A DNA stretch of 44,005 nucleotides. It comes from Calditrichia bacterium (GTDB lineage: Bacteria; Calditrichota; Calditrichia; Calditrichales; J004). The notes under the pieces were generated by a model. It did not search any database. It saw nothing but the letters and a program-made list of their open reading frames with translations, and was not told the origin of the DNA. Location: NCBI GenBank assembly GCA_027006055.1, contig JALTKX010000208.1:1-44005 (forward strand). The letters are read 5' to 3'. Position 1 is the stretch's first letter, and the number at the start of each line of letters is the position of its first letter. Positions 27,874 to 36,884 of the stretch are shown here, in pieces. The position numbers and the translations under genes are program-made.

Positions 27874-30474
27874 ATGACCGTAGGTGAGTTGGTAGCCCGG
27901 TTGCGGATAAAGGGCGGCGAAGAGTTTGTCCGTAAATTCAAAAGTATAAGCGACCGGTCAAAAAAAGCGGTTGACAACCTGAAAAAAAGCTGGTTGGGGC
28001 TTTCGGTAAAAATCACCGGCGCATCTTATGCCGTTGACCGGTTTGTTTCTTCTTACGCCAATTTCGATAACAGCATCCGGGAAATAGGCACATTGCTGGA
28101 CAATGTAACCGAGCGTTCCATTGTGCGCATGGGACGCCAGGTGAAAAAAATGGCTATCGAGTACGGCCAGTCGCTGGTGTCCATGGCCAAGGCCCGTTAT
28201 GATATTATCAGCGCCGGGTTCAAGAGGATGGCCGGATCGATGAAGGTGCTGGCGGCCTCGGCCAAGCTGGCCATCGGCGGCGTCTCCACCGTGGCGCAAA
28301 CCGCCCTTTCGCTCACCAAAACACTTAACTCCTTCCGCCTGGGCGCGGATAAAGCCGGTATGGCGGCGGACATTATGTTCACCACCGTGCGGTTGGGACA
28401 AACCACCATTGATCAACTTGTAGGGGTGCTGGGCAACGTGACCGCCATCGCCCATAAGGCCCGCCTGGGCCTGCTCGGCCTGGGCGCGTCCATGGCCGTA
28501 TTGACCGCGGGCGGACTGTCCACGGAAACCTCGGCCATATCCCTGCGCGGGGCATTGCTGGCGATCAGCGCCCCCTCCGAGAGCGCGGCCAAGGCCATGC
28601 GCGAGGCCGGAATTGAAGTGCGCTATCTGAACGACGGCACCCTGGACATTGTGGAAACCATGCGCCAGTTCCAGGGCATTGATCTGAAAACCCTGAGCAA
28701 GTTTATCCCCGACGTGCGGGCGGCCAATGCCGTGGCTATTATGTCCGACAATGTGGATAAGCTGGCGGAAGCGATCCGGGAGATGCGCAACTCATCCGGG
28801 GCGGCCGACCGGGCATTCCAGAAGATGGCCAAGGGCGCCAAGTTCCGCATCGATCAGATCAAGACCAAGTTTAGTGCCGCTTTTACGGAGATTGGTAAAG
28901 GGCTGCTACCTTTATATGAAGTTGCCTTAGCCTTTTTAGAGGTGTTTGCAGATCTGCCCGAAACATTAAAGGTGGTCGTAGTTAATGTTGCCGCGTTGAC
29001 CGTAGCTTTTACCGCCCTAAGAACCATACTTATAGCCGTGGGCATAGCCACCGGGCCGATCGGCTGGATCGTTGCCGGAGCAACAATTCTTGCCGGAGTT
29101 CTGGGGGTAATGAGTTCGGAAACAGATAAAGCCGCGGAGTCCATGGATAAACTGTCCGACGCCAATGAACGCATGGCGCGCTCCCTGAAAAAGATAGGCG
29201 AGGAAACAAAAAAAGAAGCCGTAGGGATGACCATTGAAGAGCTGCAGGCCAAGCAAAAGGCCATTATTGACATAATAGATAAACAAGCGCGCATTCAGGA
29301 AAATACAAGAGCGCGGATGAAAAATGCCGCTACGGATAACAGTAAAAAGTTTTATGAAAAAGCCATCCAGGCCGGGGAAAATTATATAGCATTAAAGCGC
29401 CGGGAATTAAGCGAAATCACGCAAATACTTAATGACCGTAAACAGCGGCTAAAAAAAGAACAGGAAGAAGAGACCGGACAGGAGCAGGAATTTCTTAACC
29501 GGCAAAAGGAATTGCAGTTCCAGTTCGGGGAAATTTCCCTGCGGGAATACACGGATTATCTGCGCTCCCGGCTGTCCGCGCTGGACAAACACAGCACGGA
29601 ATATCTGGATATCTATTATGAGATTAAGCGGCTGGAGAAAGAGGCGGATGACGCGGCCCTGCGGGATAAGGAAGAGTCGGAAAGCCGCCGTCTGCAATTG
29701 GAGCGCGCCTGGATGGCCCAGCGCTTTTCCCTGGGGAAGATCGGCAGCGATCAGTATCTGAACTTTTTAAGGGAGCGGCTGTCGCAGACGGAAAGATTCT
29801 CCGCCGAGTACCTGGCATTGTGGGGAGAAATACAGCGCATTGAGCAAAGCCGGACAAAACAGCATTTGGATAACCTGCGCAATATGTACCGGCAAACAGC
29901 CGGTGAAATCCGGGGCGCGGTAGGCAATATACTGGGAGCCATGCTTAATGATATCCGGGATAAAACGCAGGGCATGCGTAACTTCTGGAAAACATTGTTG
30001 GTGGAGATACTGGATTATATCGAGCGAAAATTCGTGCTGGCCAAGCTCAACAGCCTGATTGAGGCGGCGCTGACGGGCGGTGCATCCCTGGCCAAGGATA
30101 TTCCCCTATTGGCCACGGCGGCCGGGGCGCTGGAAGCGGCCAAGGCGTTTATTTCCAGCTATGCCGAGGGGGGCGTGGTAACCCGTCCTACCCTGGCGTT
30201 GTTGGGCGACCGGGTGATAGCCGGCCGGGTAGAGCCAGAGATCGTGGCCCCACAACAGAAGTTTGAACAGTTTGCCAGCCGGTTGCTGGGCACGGGCGCG
30301 ACCGAGGGGTCAACCCGACGGACGGAAGTGATTGTGAACCAGAATTTCAACACGCCGCTACAGGATAAGCGCATGGCGCAGAAAATGACGGATGAGGTTT
30401 TGCGGCCGCAGATGACGCGGGCGCTGAAACGGGGCGGCCGGTTCATTAACAGGGATCCTTTTACGGAGCGATAA
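27874..30474 (+). CDS. Tail tape measure protein
   Basis: 866 aa. Helical start with 'FDNSIREIGTLLDNVTERSI', 'VRMGRQVKKMAIEYGQSLVS' (TP901-type tape-measure core), a hydrophobic middle ('VVVNVAALTVAFTALRTILI', 'GIATGPIGWIVAGATILAGV'), then a long coiled coil with E/K/R/Q. It sets tail length, and 866 aa suggests a tail of roughly 130 nm at the usual 1.5 Å per residue. The membrane-like part may help in DNA entry. Confidence 0.85.
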   Translation: MTVGELVARLRIKGGEEFVRKFKSISDRSKKAVDNLKKSWLGLSVKITGASYAVDRFVSSYANFDNSIREIGTLLDNVTERSIVRMGRQVKKMAIEYGQSLVSMAKARYDIISAGFKRMAGSMKVLAASAKLAIGGVSTVAQTALSLTKTLNSFRLGADKAGMAADIMFTTVRLGQTTIDQLVGVLGNVTAIAHKARLGLLGLGASMAVLTAGGLSTETSAISLRGALLAISAPSESAAKAMREAGIEVRYLNDGTLDIVETMRQFQGIDLKTLSKFIPDVRAANAVAIMSDNVDKLAEAIREMRNSSGAADRAFQKMAKGAKFRIDQIKTKFSAAFTEIGKGLLPLYEVALAFLEVFADLPETLKVVVVNVAALTVAFTALRTILIAVGIATGPIGWIVAGATILAGVLGVMSSETDKAAESMDKLSDANERMARSLKKIGEETKKEAVGMTIEELQAKQKAIIDIIDKQARIQENTRARMKNAATDNSKKFYEKAIQAGENYIALKRRELSEITQILNDRKQRLKKEQEEETGQEQEFLNRQKELQFQFGEISLREYTDYLRSRLSALDKHSTEYLDIYYEIKRLEKEADDAALRDKEESESRRLQLERAWMAQRFSLGKIGSDQYLNFLRERLSQTERFSAEYLALWGEIQRIEQSRTKQHLDNLRNMYRQTAGEIRGAVGNILGAMLNDIRDKTQGMRNFWKTLLVEILDYIERKFVLAKLNSLIEAALTGGASLAKDIPLLATAAGALEAAKAFISSYAEGGVVTRPTLALLGDRVIAGRVEPEIVAPQQKFEQFASRLLGTGATEGSTRRTEVIVNQNFNTPLQDKRMAQKMTDEVLRPQMTRALKRGGRFINRDPFTER

Positions 30475-30475
30475 A

Positions 30476-30712
30476 ATGCGACGCATTAAACAGTATATTA
30501 ACTGGTTTTTTTTGAGGACAATTTTAATTTTAACGTTGGTGTTCTATCCGGTTTTATTTCTGGCAATGTGCTTTTTACAGCCCTTAAAAAATTACTTTAT
30601 TGAAGTTTGGGACAATATAACAAGTAATGTACCGGCTGCATTTATGAAGGATTATGTCAGATTATGGAAAAAAGCTCCAACAATAAAAAAGATACGACAG
30701 GAGGCGGAATGA
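30476..30712 (+). CDS. Small membrane protein after the tape measure
   Basis: 78 aa. One strong membrane stretch at about 9-34 ('NWFFLRTILILTLVFYPVLF'), followed by a short soluble tail. Its stop overlaps the next start (ATGA). It is AT-richer than its neighbours. No family is recognised. Confidence 0.45.
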   Translation: MRRIKQYINWFFLRTILILTLVFYPVLFLAMCFLQPLKNYFIEVWDNITSNVPAAFMKDYVRLWKKAPTIKKIRQEAE

Positions 30713-31161
30713 AGCGTATTATAGTCATTTTAATGGTATTGGCAGGATTTGCCTGGGCCCAGCAGCATGATAATCATCTGGGATCGTCATCCGCGCCGAC
30801 GGATTCCCTGCGGGACGGAACGACGACCATTACCGGCAGCGTGGTATGGTACCGCAATGCGGCACAAACGGACGGTTCGCTGACCCTGTCGGTGCATCTG
30901 ACACAGGTGGCGGGCAGCTTTACCACGGTAACGCCCTACGTGCGTATTTTTACCAAACCCAACGACACCTCATCCTACTCGCAATGGTACGCGCTTACCG
31001 ATATCACGGCCATCCCCTCGGACGCCAATGAAGCCGTGGTGTACTGTGTAAGCTGCGAAAGCTGGTGGACTTATAACTATGGTTACCAGGTTAAGTATGT
31101 GACCGGCGCCGGAACGGGAAACTGGCGCGTTGATGTGGAAAGTTGGGGTATGGCCAAGTAG
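30709..31161 (+). CDS. Unknown protein with Sec signal peptide, tail cluster
   Basis: The tracked start is 30664. ATG 30709 behind AGGAGG gives 150 aa with 'MKRIIVILMVLAGFAWAQ', a clear Sec signal with an AWA-Q cleavage site. The mature part is Thr/Ser-rich and probably beta ('TTTITGSVVWYRNAAQTDGS', 'LTLSVHLTQVAGSFTTVTPY'). No family is recognised. The tailspike start uses almost the same signal, which suggests that these late proteins are exported. Confidence 0.6.
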   Translation: MKRIIVILMVLAGFAWAQQHDNHLGSSSAPTDSLRDGTTTITGSVVWYRNAAQTDGSLTLSVHLTQVAGSFTTVTPYVRIFTKPNDTSSYSQWYALTDITAIPSDANEAVVYCVSCESWWTYNYGYQVKYVTGAGTGNWRVDVESWGMAK

Positions 31162-31188
31162 CCAAAAAAACAAGGATAAGGAGCGATT

Positions 31189-31662
31189 ATGGGGGAATTT
31201 GACGAGGCGATCCGAAAAGTGATGCTTCATGAAGGCGGTTATGTAAATGATCCGGACGATCCGGGCGGGGAAACCAAGTTCGGCATCTCTAAACGGCAGT
31301 ATCCGGATTTGGATATCAGGGGGCTTACGCCGCAGGCGGCCAGGGAGATTTACTATCACGATTATTGGTATCCGCTAAAGGGCTTTGCCTTTGGCCAGGA
31401 CTTTGCCATGATCCTATTGGACACGGCCGTGAATATCGGCGTAAAACGCACCATAAAAATGGCGCAAAAAATAGCAGGCGTTGAAGAGGATGGCATCCTG
31501 GGCCCGATAACTTTGAACGCCCTGCGCGATCTTCCGGAAGAGCGGCTTATACTGCGCTTTGTACTGGCGCGCATCCGCTTTTATATCAGTCTGGTTAAGC
31601 GCAAGCCCAAAATGAGAAAGTTTTTTTTCGGTTGGATATCGAGGACCATTGACTATTTATGA
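31189..31662 (+). CDS. GH108 lysozyme (N-acetylmuramidase), endolysin or tail hydrolase
   Basis: 157 aa. 'LHEGGYVNDPDDPGGETKFG' (residues 13-32) is the GH108 signature with catalytic Glu15. A C-terminal peptidoglycan-binding-like part follows ('QKIAGVEEDGILGPITLNAL'). There is no signal peptide, so it needs the holin-like protein or the tail to reach its substrate. It lies within the tail genes, so it may be the endolysin or a virion-associated hydrolase. The start of the next gene overlaps its stop. Confidence 0.88.
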   Translation: MGEFDEAIRKVMLHEGGYVNDPDDPGGETKFGISKRQYPDLDIRGLTPQAAREIYYHDYWYPLKGFAFGQDFAMILLDTAVNIGVKRTIKMAQKIAGVEEDGILGPITLNALRDLPEERLILRFVLARIRFYISLVKRKPKMRKFFFGWISRTIDYL

Positions 31663-34600
31663 AAAGTTTTAGCGATCCGAATACAACCATCCAGCAGGAG
31701 CGCATTAAAAACGCGCAGTTTATCATCAAAGTTGAGCTGTTTCGTCAGCATGGCGGGGCTGTTACGTCCGTGGATACCACCGCCAAAACCGTTACTGTTT
31801 CCGGAGACGCCTCTTCTCTTTTTCCCGCTCCGTCCACGATGCTTGTTCCCCTGTTCGATTTTGACACATTATACGCTGTAAGCGCGGTTACATATGACAG
31901 CGGCGCCGATACCACGACGCTTACCCTTGGCAGTGCTCCGGACGCGGCCATGGTCGGATTGCATATTGCCCGGCGTTACATCGTCAGCTATGGCGACACG
32001 GAACGACTGATAGAGCTGTCTCCCATCCGCTTTACCACGGAGGGCGAAACACTTAACGAATTTCTGGCGGATGACGTGACACTGTTGTTTGATAACGGTG
32101 ACGGCTTTTTCAGCAACCGCAACGGCAGCGGCATCTTTGACAACACCGATATTTTCTGGCTGCGCATTTTGAAAGGCTATAAGTATGCCAGCGATCGCGT
32201 TGTGTTCTATGGCGGCCTGGTGGATGGCGACAGCCTGATAGCCGATGGCGCGGCCAAGACCTTTGAGCTGACGGCCTACGGCCACCTTAAGGAGCTGGAA
32301 CGCTATCCCGGATATCTGCTAAGCGAACAGAACGGATCCTTTGTACGGATTAACGGCCTGACCATCGAGCGCCTTGAAGCGGGCGGTTCCGTGCGCGAGG
32401 GCGTTAAACCGGTGAACTATACGGCCTTTGCCGCCTCGCGTCTTTCCGGGGTGACGATCCAACAGGTGAGCAATGACCTTAGCGCCGGTCTTAAGGTACT
32501 GGAGTTTCGCTATCCGAATTATTTCCGCTTTGACCGGGGGGCGTGGGTGACGATATCCTCCACATCGGATGTTGACGCGGACGGCAATCAGAAACTGTAC
32601 GCCAGGGGGGGCAGCGGCAACAGCAAGTATATTCTGTGTAATTTCGGCAGCAGTTCGGGGCTTAATGAATTTCCTACCCGGGACACGTTAATTTTCCTGC
32701 ATATTGACGGACTATTATCCAAACAGCTAAAGGCCCGCGGCGAGATGCTTTTGCGCTTTGACGACGGCGACGAGCTGGCCATCTCGCCCTGGTTCCAGCG
32801 GGCCCTGGTATATGACGCCGGTGCGGGCACCTATACGGATGCGGCGGACAAACTGGCCTCTCCGGGAGAGGATGCCCTGACCATACTGGCGGCCACGGCC
32901 GACCGGTTGATCATTGTCAGTCCTAACCGTTTTTGGGGCATGGAGCTTTTTTTTGAAACGCCTTATGCCAGTGATCCGGGAATAGAAATCCGCTACAGCG
33001 TAGGTGGAGAAACCTTTTCGGCGGCGATGACGTCCGGGAACAACGGCCTGAGCGACGGCACGTCCGGGTTTACGCAGGACGGCCTGATCACCTGGAACAC
33101 GGCGGACGGCTGGCGGGATAATGTACTGATTGTGTCGACCTCGGAGGAGTATCACGGTTTTATGATTGAGATCCGGCGCACGGGTGGCAGCGGCGGTTGC
33201 GTGCTGGACGAGTTAAGGCATACCCTGCGTGCGCGGGGCAAGGACGGCGATTTCCTGCGTCTGCGCCTGAATCCGGAGAATCTGCAGCGGGAAACGACGG
33301 ACGACGCGGTGATCGTGCGCAAGGACGATTCCGGGAATTATATTGCCGCCACCTGGTATCAGAATGTTGCATTAACCTATATAATGAACCTGATGCTGAG
33401 CGCGGCACAGTACAGCGCGGCCAAGCAGGATATCGATGCCATGAAACTAACCGGCAATACGGCAAAAATCAGCGTTTACGGACGGGCGCCCCGGTATAAT
33501 TACGGTAAGAAACCCACGGCATTGGCTTGGGATAGTCCGTATCTATATATCGGCGTGCAGAATGAGCTTTGGCGGGTTAAGGAAGACGGCGCTTTTGAAC
33601 ACCTGGCCACTTTCCGGCCCACGGGCGTCGCGACCATCGATTATCAGGAGATTATACGCATTACCGTAAGCGGAAGCACCGTGTCGTGCTGGATGCGCGG
33701 GCGTTATGGGGATTATAATTACAATAAAACAGAGACAACTTTTGCCCTGTATATTTATGATACATCGACGGGAGCAATAACGGAGCAAAAGGATACGGTC
33801 ACCAGTTGTGAGGTGTATTTCCGTGCAGGGCGGGCGTATGAGAACACAGTAACGTCCACCGGGTCCACAACTTACAATCACCGCCATATCGGTCAGTTAG
33901 GAGGTCTTAAACCGGGCTTTGAGGATTGCGGAGAGAATGTGATTATCCCCTTTGAACAGCTTATCACCACGCGCACGCGCTATGTGACGGATAATAATTT
34001 GTACAATATGCCATCTTTGACCGGTTCCAAAATAGAAAGCGTTGCCTTTACTTTTCCCTTTTCCGGGGGCACACCCGATAAGGATTATTTTAACAGCAAA
34101 ATTGCTTTTTATGGTTTAGAAGGGCCGGAAGTAACCGACGTGGCTGATCCGGAAAATGACATTCCTAAAATAGGTATGCGCTTTTCCTTTAACCAACAGG
34201 GGGTACTGCTGCATGATACGGCCACAGGCAGTCTTTATTACTTTACAAACAGCGATGACGGTATATCTTACTGGAGCCTTAAGCAGATGGGAGGGTCCGG
34301 TAACCTGGTGAATTGCCGGGTGTTCCGCAGTAATCATCTGCCCGCCTGTGGAGACCTGGGAAACGGCTACCTGTTTTTGGGCGCAACCCATTGGGATGAC
34401 CGGGCGGATAATCTTTCCAACAGCTATCTGAGTCGTTATAAACAGGATGGCAAGGCCGCGGATTGGACAAAGGCTTTTTATTATGATGGCGCTAATTATT
34501 CGGATATTACCTCTGTATTGAATAATGGCACTGCTGTTTTACAAATTGAAGGCTCGCGCGCCTTTTATATAGCGTCCGAGCATAAGTTTGCCTCGCTGTA

Positions 34601-35909
34601 TATTACTCTGACAAGCATAACATTATCGGCAACGGCCGTCCTGGAGTATTGGGATGGCTCGGCCTGGCAAAGCCTGACCATACAGGATGCCACAAGCAAC
34701 CTGACCGCTAACGGACATATAACATTCATGCCTCCCGACGGTTGGGCGCCATCGGTATTCGACACGATGATGGGGGTGAGCAAGGACAGCACGGCGCGTT
34801 TTTGGATACGGCTGCGGCTTTCCAGTTACACTTCCGGCAGTTCCAATGTTAACCTGCTGTATAACGCCTGGTCTTTTATTTGGGACGCGGCACGGGACAA
34901 CAGCGGCACCTACGATAGCTGCAGTCCGATTTGGATGTGCTATAATAGCAACGAGGATGCCCTGCACGGCTGCCTGTTTGACCGGGACGAAAACAGCCCT
35001 ACCGGTTTTGAGTATCTTTATTTTGTTTACGACCTCTCCGGAGGACAGCTTTATGTAAGCCAGACGGGCGCGAATTTTACGTATAATCCGGCCCTGCAAA
35101 TTAAGGATATGGTTTATAACAGCTACGATCAAAAGGTTTATGCCGTGGCGGAGGATATACGTTACCGGGAGGAACCGGCCTTTCTGTTATCCGCCGTATT
35201 TAGCGGGGGAACCATTACGCTGACGCGGGAGAGTGAAATCGTGGCCGGGGAGTGGGGATCGTCCATTCCCCTGGCTTTGCGTGCCTCGGACGGGACGCTT
35301 TACGGCATTACTCGCGGAGACAAATATTATCTATGGCAATATGGCACAGCGTTTTATCCCCGGATTTTACTGGCGGATTTCAGTGATATGACATTCCGGG
35401 AGATCGGCGCGGAGGCGGCGCGGGTGCTATCCCAGGTGTTTACGGTGCGCAGCAACCGCAAAGCGCTGTTGTATGAACGCACCAATTATGACGGGGAGAA
35501 AAGCTTGTATGCTTACGCTCATATCGCCGACCTGAAACCGGTGCAACGCTATGCACATGTTTATGACGGCATTGAGGTGGATTGGGAAGATCCTTTTAGC
35601 GGTGACAGCGGCACGGAGAGTTACGGCACGTTTGGCTGGATGCGCAAGACGTTGAAAATATCCGGGAAGTTTATCCAAAGCAGATACCTGGCTGCGGCCG
35701 TGTCGGAGAAGTTCGGTAGTTATTTTTTGACGAAGCGGGAAATGGTTGAACTGGAAAGTACGGCGCTGATCCAGGCGGAAGAGCGGGACCGGATAAAACT
35801 GATTGTCAGCAGCGGGCAGTATGATATTGACCGCAGTACGCGTTGGATTTTGACGGATATCGAATTTGATCCGGAGACGCTGGTAATGAAATTGAAGGGA
35901 GTCAATTAG
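31659..35909 (+). CDS. Tail hub/tip protein (large)
   Basis: 1416 aa, ATG overlapping the lysozyme stop. The N-terminus ('ERLIELSPIRFTTEGETLNE', 'DDVTLLFDNGDGFFSNRNGS') resembles siphovirus hub/distal tail proteins, and the C-terminus 'RWILTDIEFDPETLVMKLKG' has the hub-like closing strands. The centre is Ser/Thr/Gly/Tyr-rich and probably beta-repeat. It sits where the baseplate hub of siphoviruses is placed and probably contacts receptor or peptidoglycan. No exact family is assigned. Confidence 0.6.
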   Translation: MKSFSDPNTTIQQERIKNAQFIIKVELFRQHGGAVTSVDTTAKTVTVSGDASSLFPAPSTMLVPLFDFDTLYAVSAVTYDSGADTTTLTLGSAPDAAMVGLHIARRYIVSYGDTERLIELSPIRFTTEGETLNEFLADDVTLLFDNGDGFFSNRNGSGIFDNTDIFWLRILKGYKYASDRVVFYGGLVDGDSLIADGAAKTFELTAYGHLKELERYPGYLLSEQNGSFVRINGLTIERLEAGGSVREGVKPVNYTAFAASRLSGVTIQQVSNDLSAGLKVLEFRYPNYFRFDRGAWVTISSTSDVDADGNQKLYARGGSGNSKYILCNFGSSSGLNEFPTRDTLIFLHIDGLLSKQLKARGEMLLRFDDGDELAISPWFQRALVYDAGAGTYTDAADKLASPGEDALTILAATADRLIIVSPNRFWGMELFFETPYASDPGIEIRYSVGGETFSAAMTSGNNGLSDGTSGFTQDGLITWNTADGWRDNVLIVSTSEEYHGFMIEIRRTGGSGGCVLDELRHTLRARGKDGDFLRLRLNPENLQRETTDDAVIVRKDDSGNYIAATWYQNVALTYIMNLMLSAAQYSAAKQDIDAMKLTGNTAKISVYGRAPRYNYGKKPTALAWDSPYLYIGVQNELWRVKEDGAFEHLATFRPTGVATIDYQEIIRITVSGSTVSCWMRGRYGDYNYNKTETTFALYIYDTSTGAITEQKDTVTSCEVYFRAGRAYENTVTSTGSTTYNHRHIGQLGGLKPGFEDCGENVIIPFEQLITTRTRYVTDNNLYNMPSLTGSKIESVAFTFPFSGGTPDKDYFNSKIAFYGLEGPEVTDVADPENDIPKIGMRFSFNQQGVLLHDTATGSLYYFTNSDDGISYWSLKQMGGSGNLVNCRVFRSNHLPACGDLGNGYLFLGATHWDDRADNLSNSYLSRYKQDGKAADWTKAFYYDGANYSDITSVLNNGTAVLQIEGSRAFYIASEHKFASLYITLTSITLSATAVLEYWDGSAWQSLTIQDATSNLTANGHITFMPPDGWAPSVFDTMMGVSKDSTARFWIRLRLSSYTSGSSNVNLLYNAWSFIWDAARDNSGTYDSCSPIWMCYNSNEDALHGCLFDRDENSPTGFEYLYFVYDLSGGQLYVSQTGANFTYNPALQIKDMVYNSYDQKVYAVAEDIRYREEPAFLLSAVFSGGTITLTRESEIVAGEWGSSIPLALRASDGTLYGITRGDKYYLWQYGTAFYPRILLADFSDMTFREIGAEAARVLSQVFTVRSNRKALLYERTNYDGEKSLYAYAHIADLKPVQRYAHVYDGIEVDWEDPFSGDSGTESYGTFGWMRKTLKISGKFIQSRYLAAAVSEKFGSYFLTKREMVELESTALIQAEERDRIKLIVSSGQYDIDRSTRWILTDIEFDPETLVMKLKGVN

Positions 35910-36871
35910 TGGCACATTGGAACAGTGATCAGGTTGTAGGCGGAATAGAAGAACCGCGCTTTTTAATTGTGGGACCGGAATTAAGCCCGAACATATCTTT
36001 TGAGGATGACTTAACCGGCGTCTCCGGCAGTTCCGGGACACCGGCGCCGTATAGCCAGTTATTTGATACATCAACGCCCTTCATGGATTATGTGCTTAAG
36101 ATAGAGGACGGTGACAGTGCATCACAACAATATGCCGAAATAACCATTGAAACAGGGGAATCCATTGCCGAGAAGCGCTTTATTGTATTTGCCTATATCC
36201 GCAATGACGCGGACAGCGGGGATCAGGCCGTGTGGTGTACATTCCAGGGGATTACCGGTACGCATGAAAAACAATATATGGTGGACAGTACCTGGCGGCG
36301 TACCATCGTGCATGAGATTGTTGTTCCGGCCGGCGAGACGGGCACGCAATTGGTTTACCGCATCTATCCCTTTGGCAAATCGGAGGGGGATGCCGGTACA
36401 GGCGCGGTTCGCATAGACAATTTTCGATGCCGGAAGGTTTTGGCGGAGTATACTCTGCCTATACCTGATAGAAAAAAACAGACGGAATTTTTTCGTCTGT
36501 TAAAACAGGCAGAGCATGAATTGATTGATGGAACCCTGAAAACATATAAAAAGGGTTTTCGTTATTATTACGAATCCGGGTATGATAAATTGTCTGCGGC
36601 AAACGAATATGTACGGGCTGTTTTGGCCCGCACGGACGATGAAATACTCTTTTTCCCGCATAAAGACGCCTCCAGTTGTTACCTGGTAAAATGGGCGGAC
36701 GATCTGGAAAGACGTTGGGCTTTCGGTACGGCCGCTTTGGGACATGAAGCAGATGTGCAGCTTATCGGTCAGGAGGTTGTGCATGATATTACCGGTGAGA
36801 TTATCGATGAACTTAATACTTACAATTATGAAGAAGATGTGTATACCGGTGGCGGTGGAGCCACAATATAA
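35909..36871 (+). CDS. Tail tip accessory protein with CBM-like N-terminus
   Basis: 320 aa, GTG start at the hub stop. The first ~175 residues look like a jelly-roll carbohydrate-binding module ('YAEITIETGESIAEKRFIVF', 'TRIDNF'-like 'GAVRIDNFRCRKVL'). The second half ('KKQTEFFRLLKQAEHELIDG') is alpha/beta and probably attaches to the hub. No family is assigned. Confidence 0.5.
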   Translation: MAHWNSDQVVGGIEEPRFLIVGPELSPNISFEDDLTGVSGSSGTPAPYSQLFDTSTPFMDYVLKIEDGDSASQQYAEITIETGESIAEKRFIVFAYIRNDADSGDQAVWCTFQGITGTHEKQYMVDSTWRRTIVHEIVVPAGETGTQLVYRIYPFGKSEGDAGTGAVRIDNFRCRKVLAEYTLPIPDRKKQTEFFRLLKQAEHELIDGTLKTYKKGFRYYYESGYDKLSAANEYVRAVLARTDDEILFFPHKDASSCYLVKWADDLERRWAFGTAALGHEADVQLIGQEVVHDITGEIIDELNTYNYEEDVYTGGGGATI

Positions 36872-36884
36872 ACAAGGAGGTTAT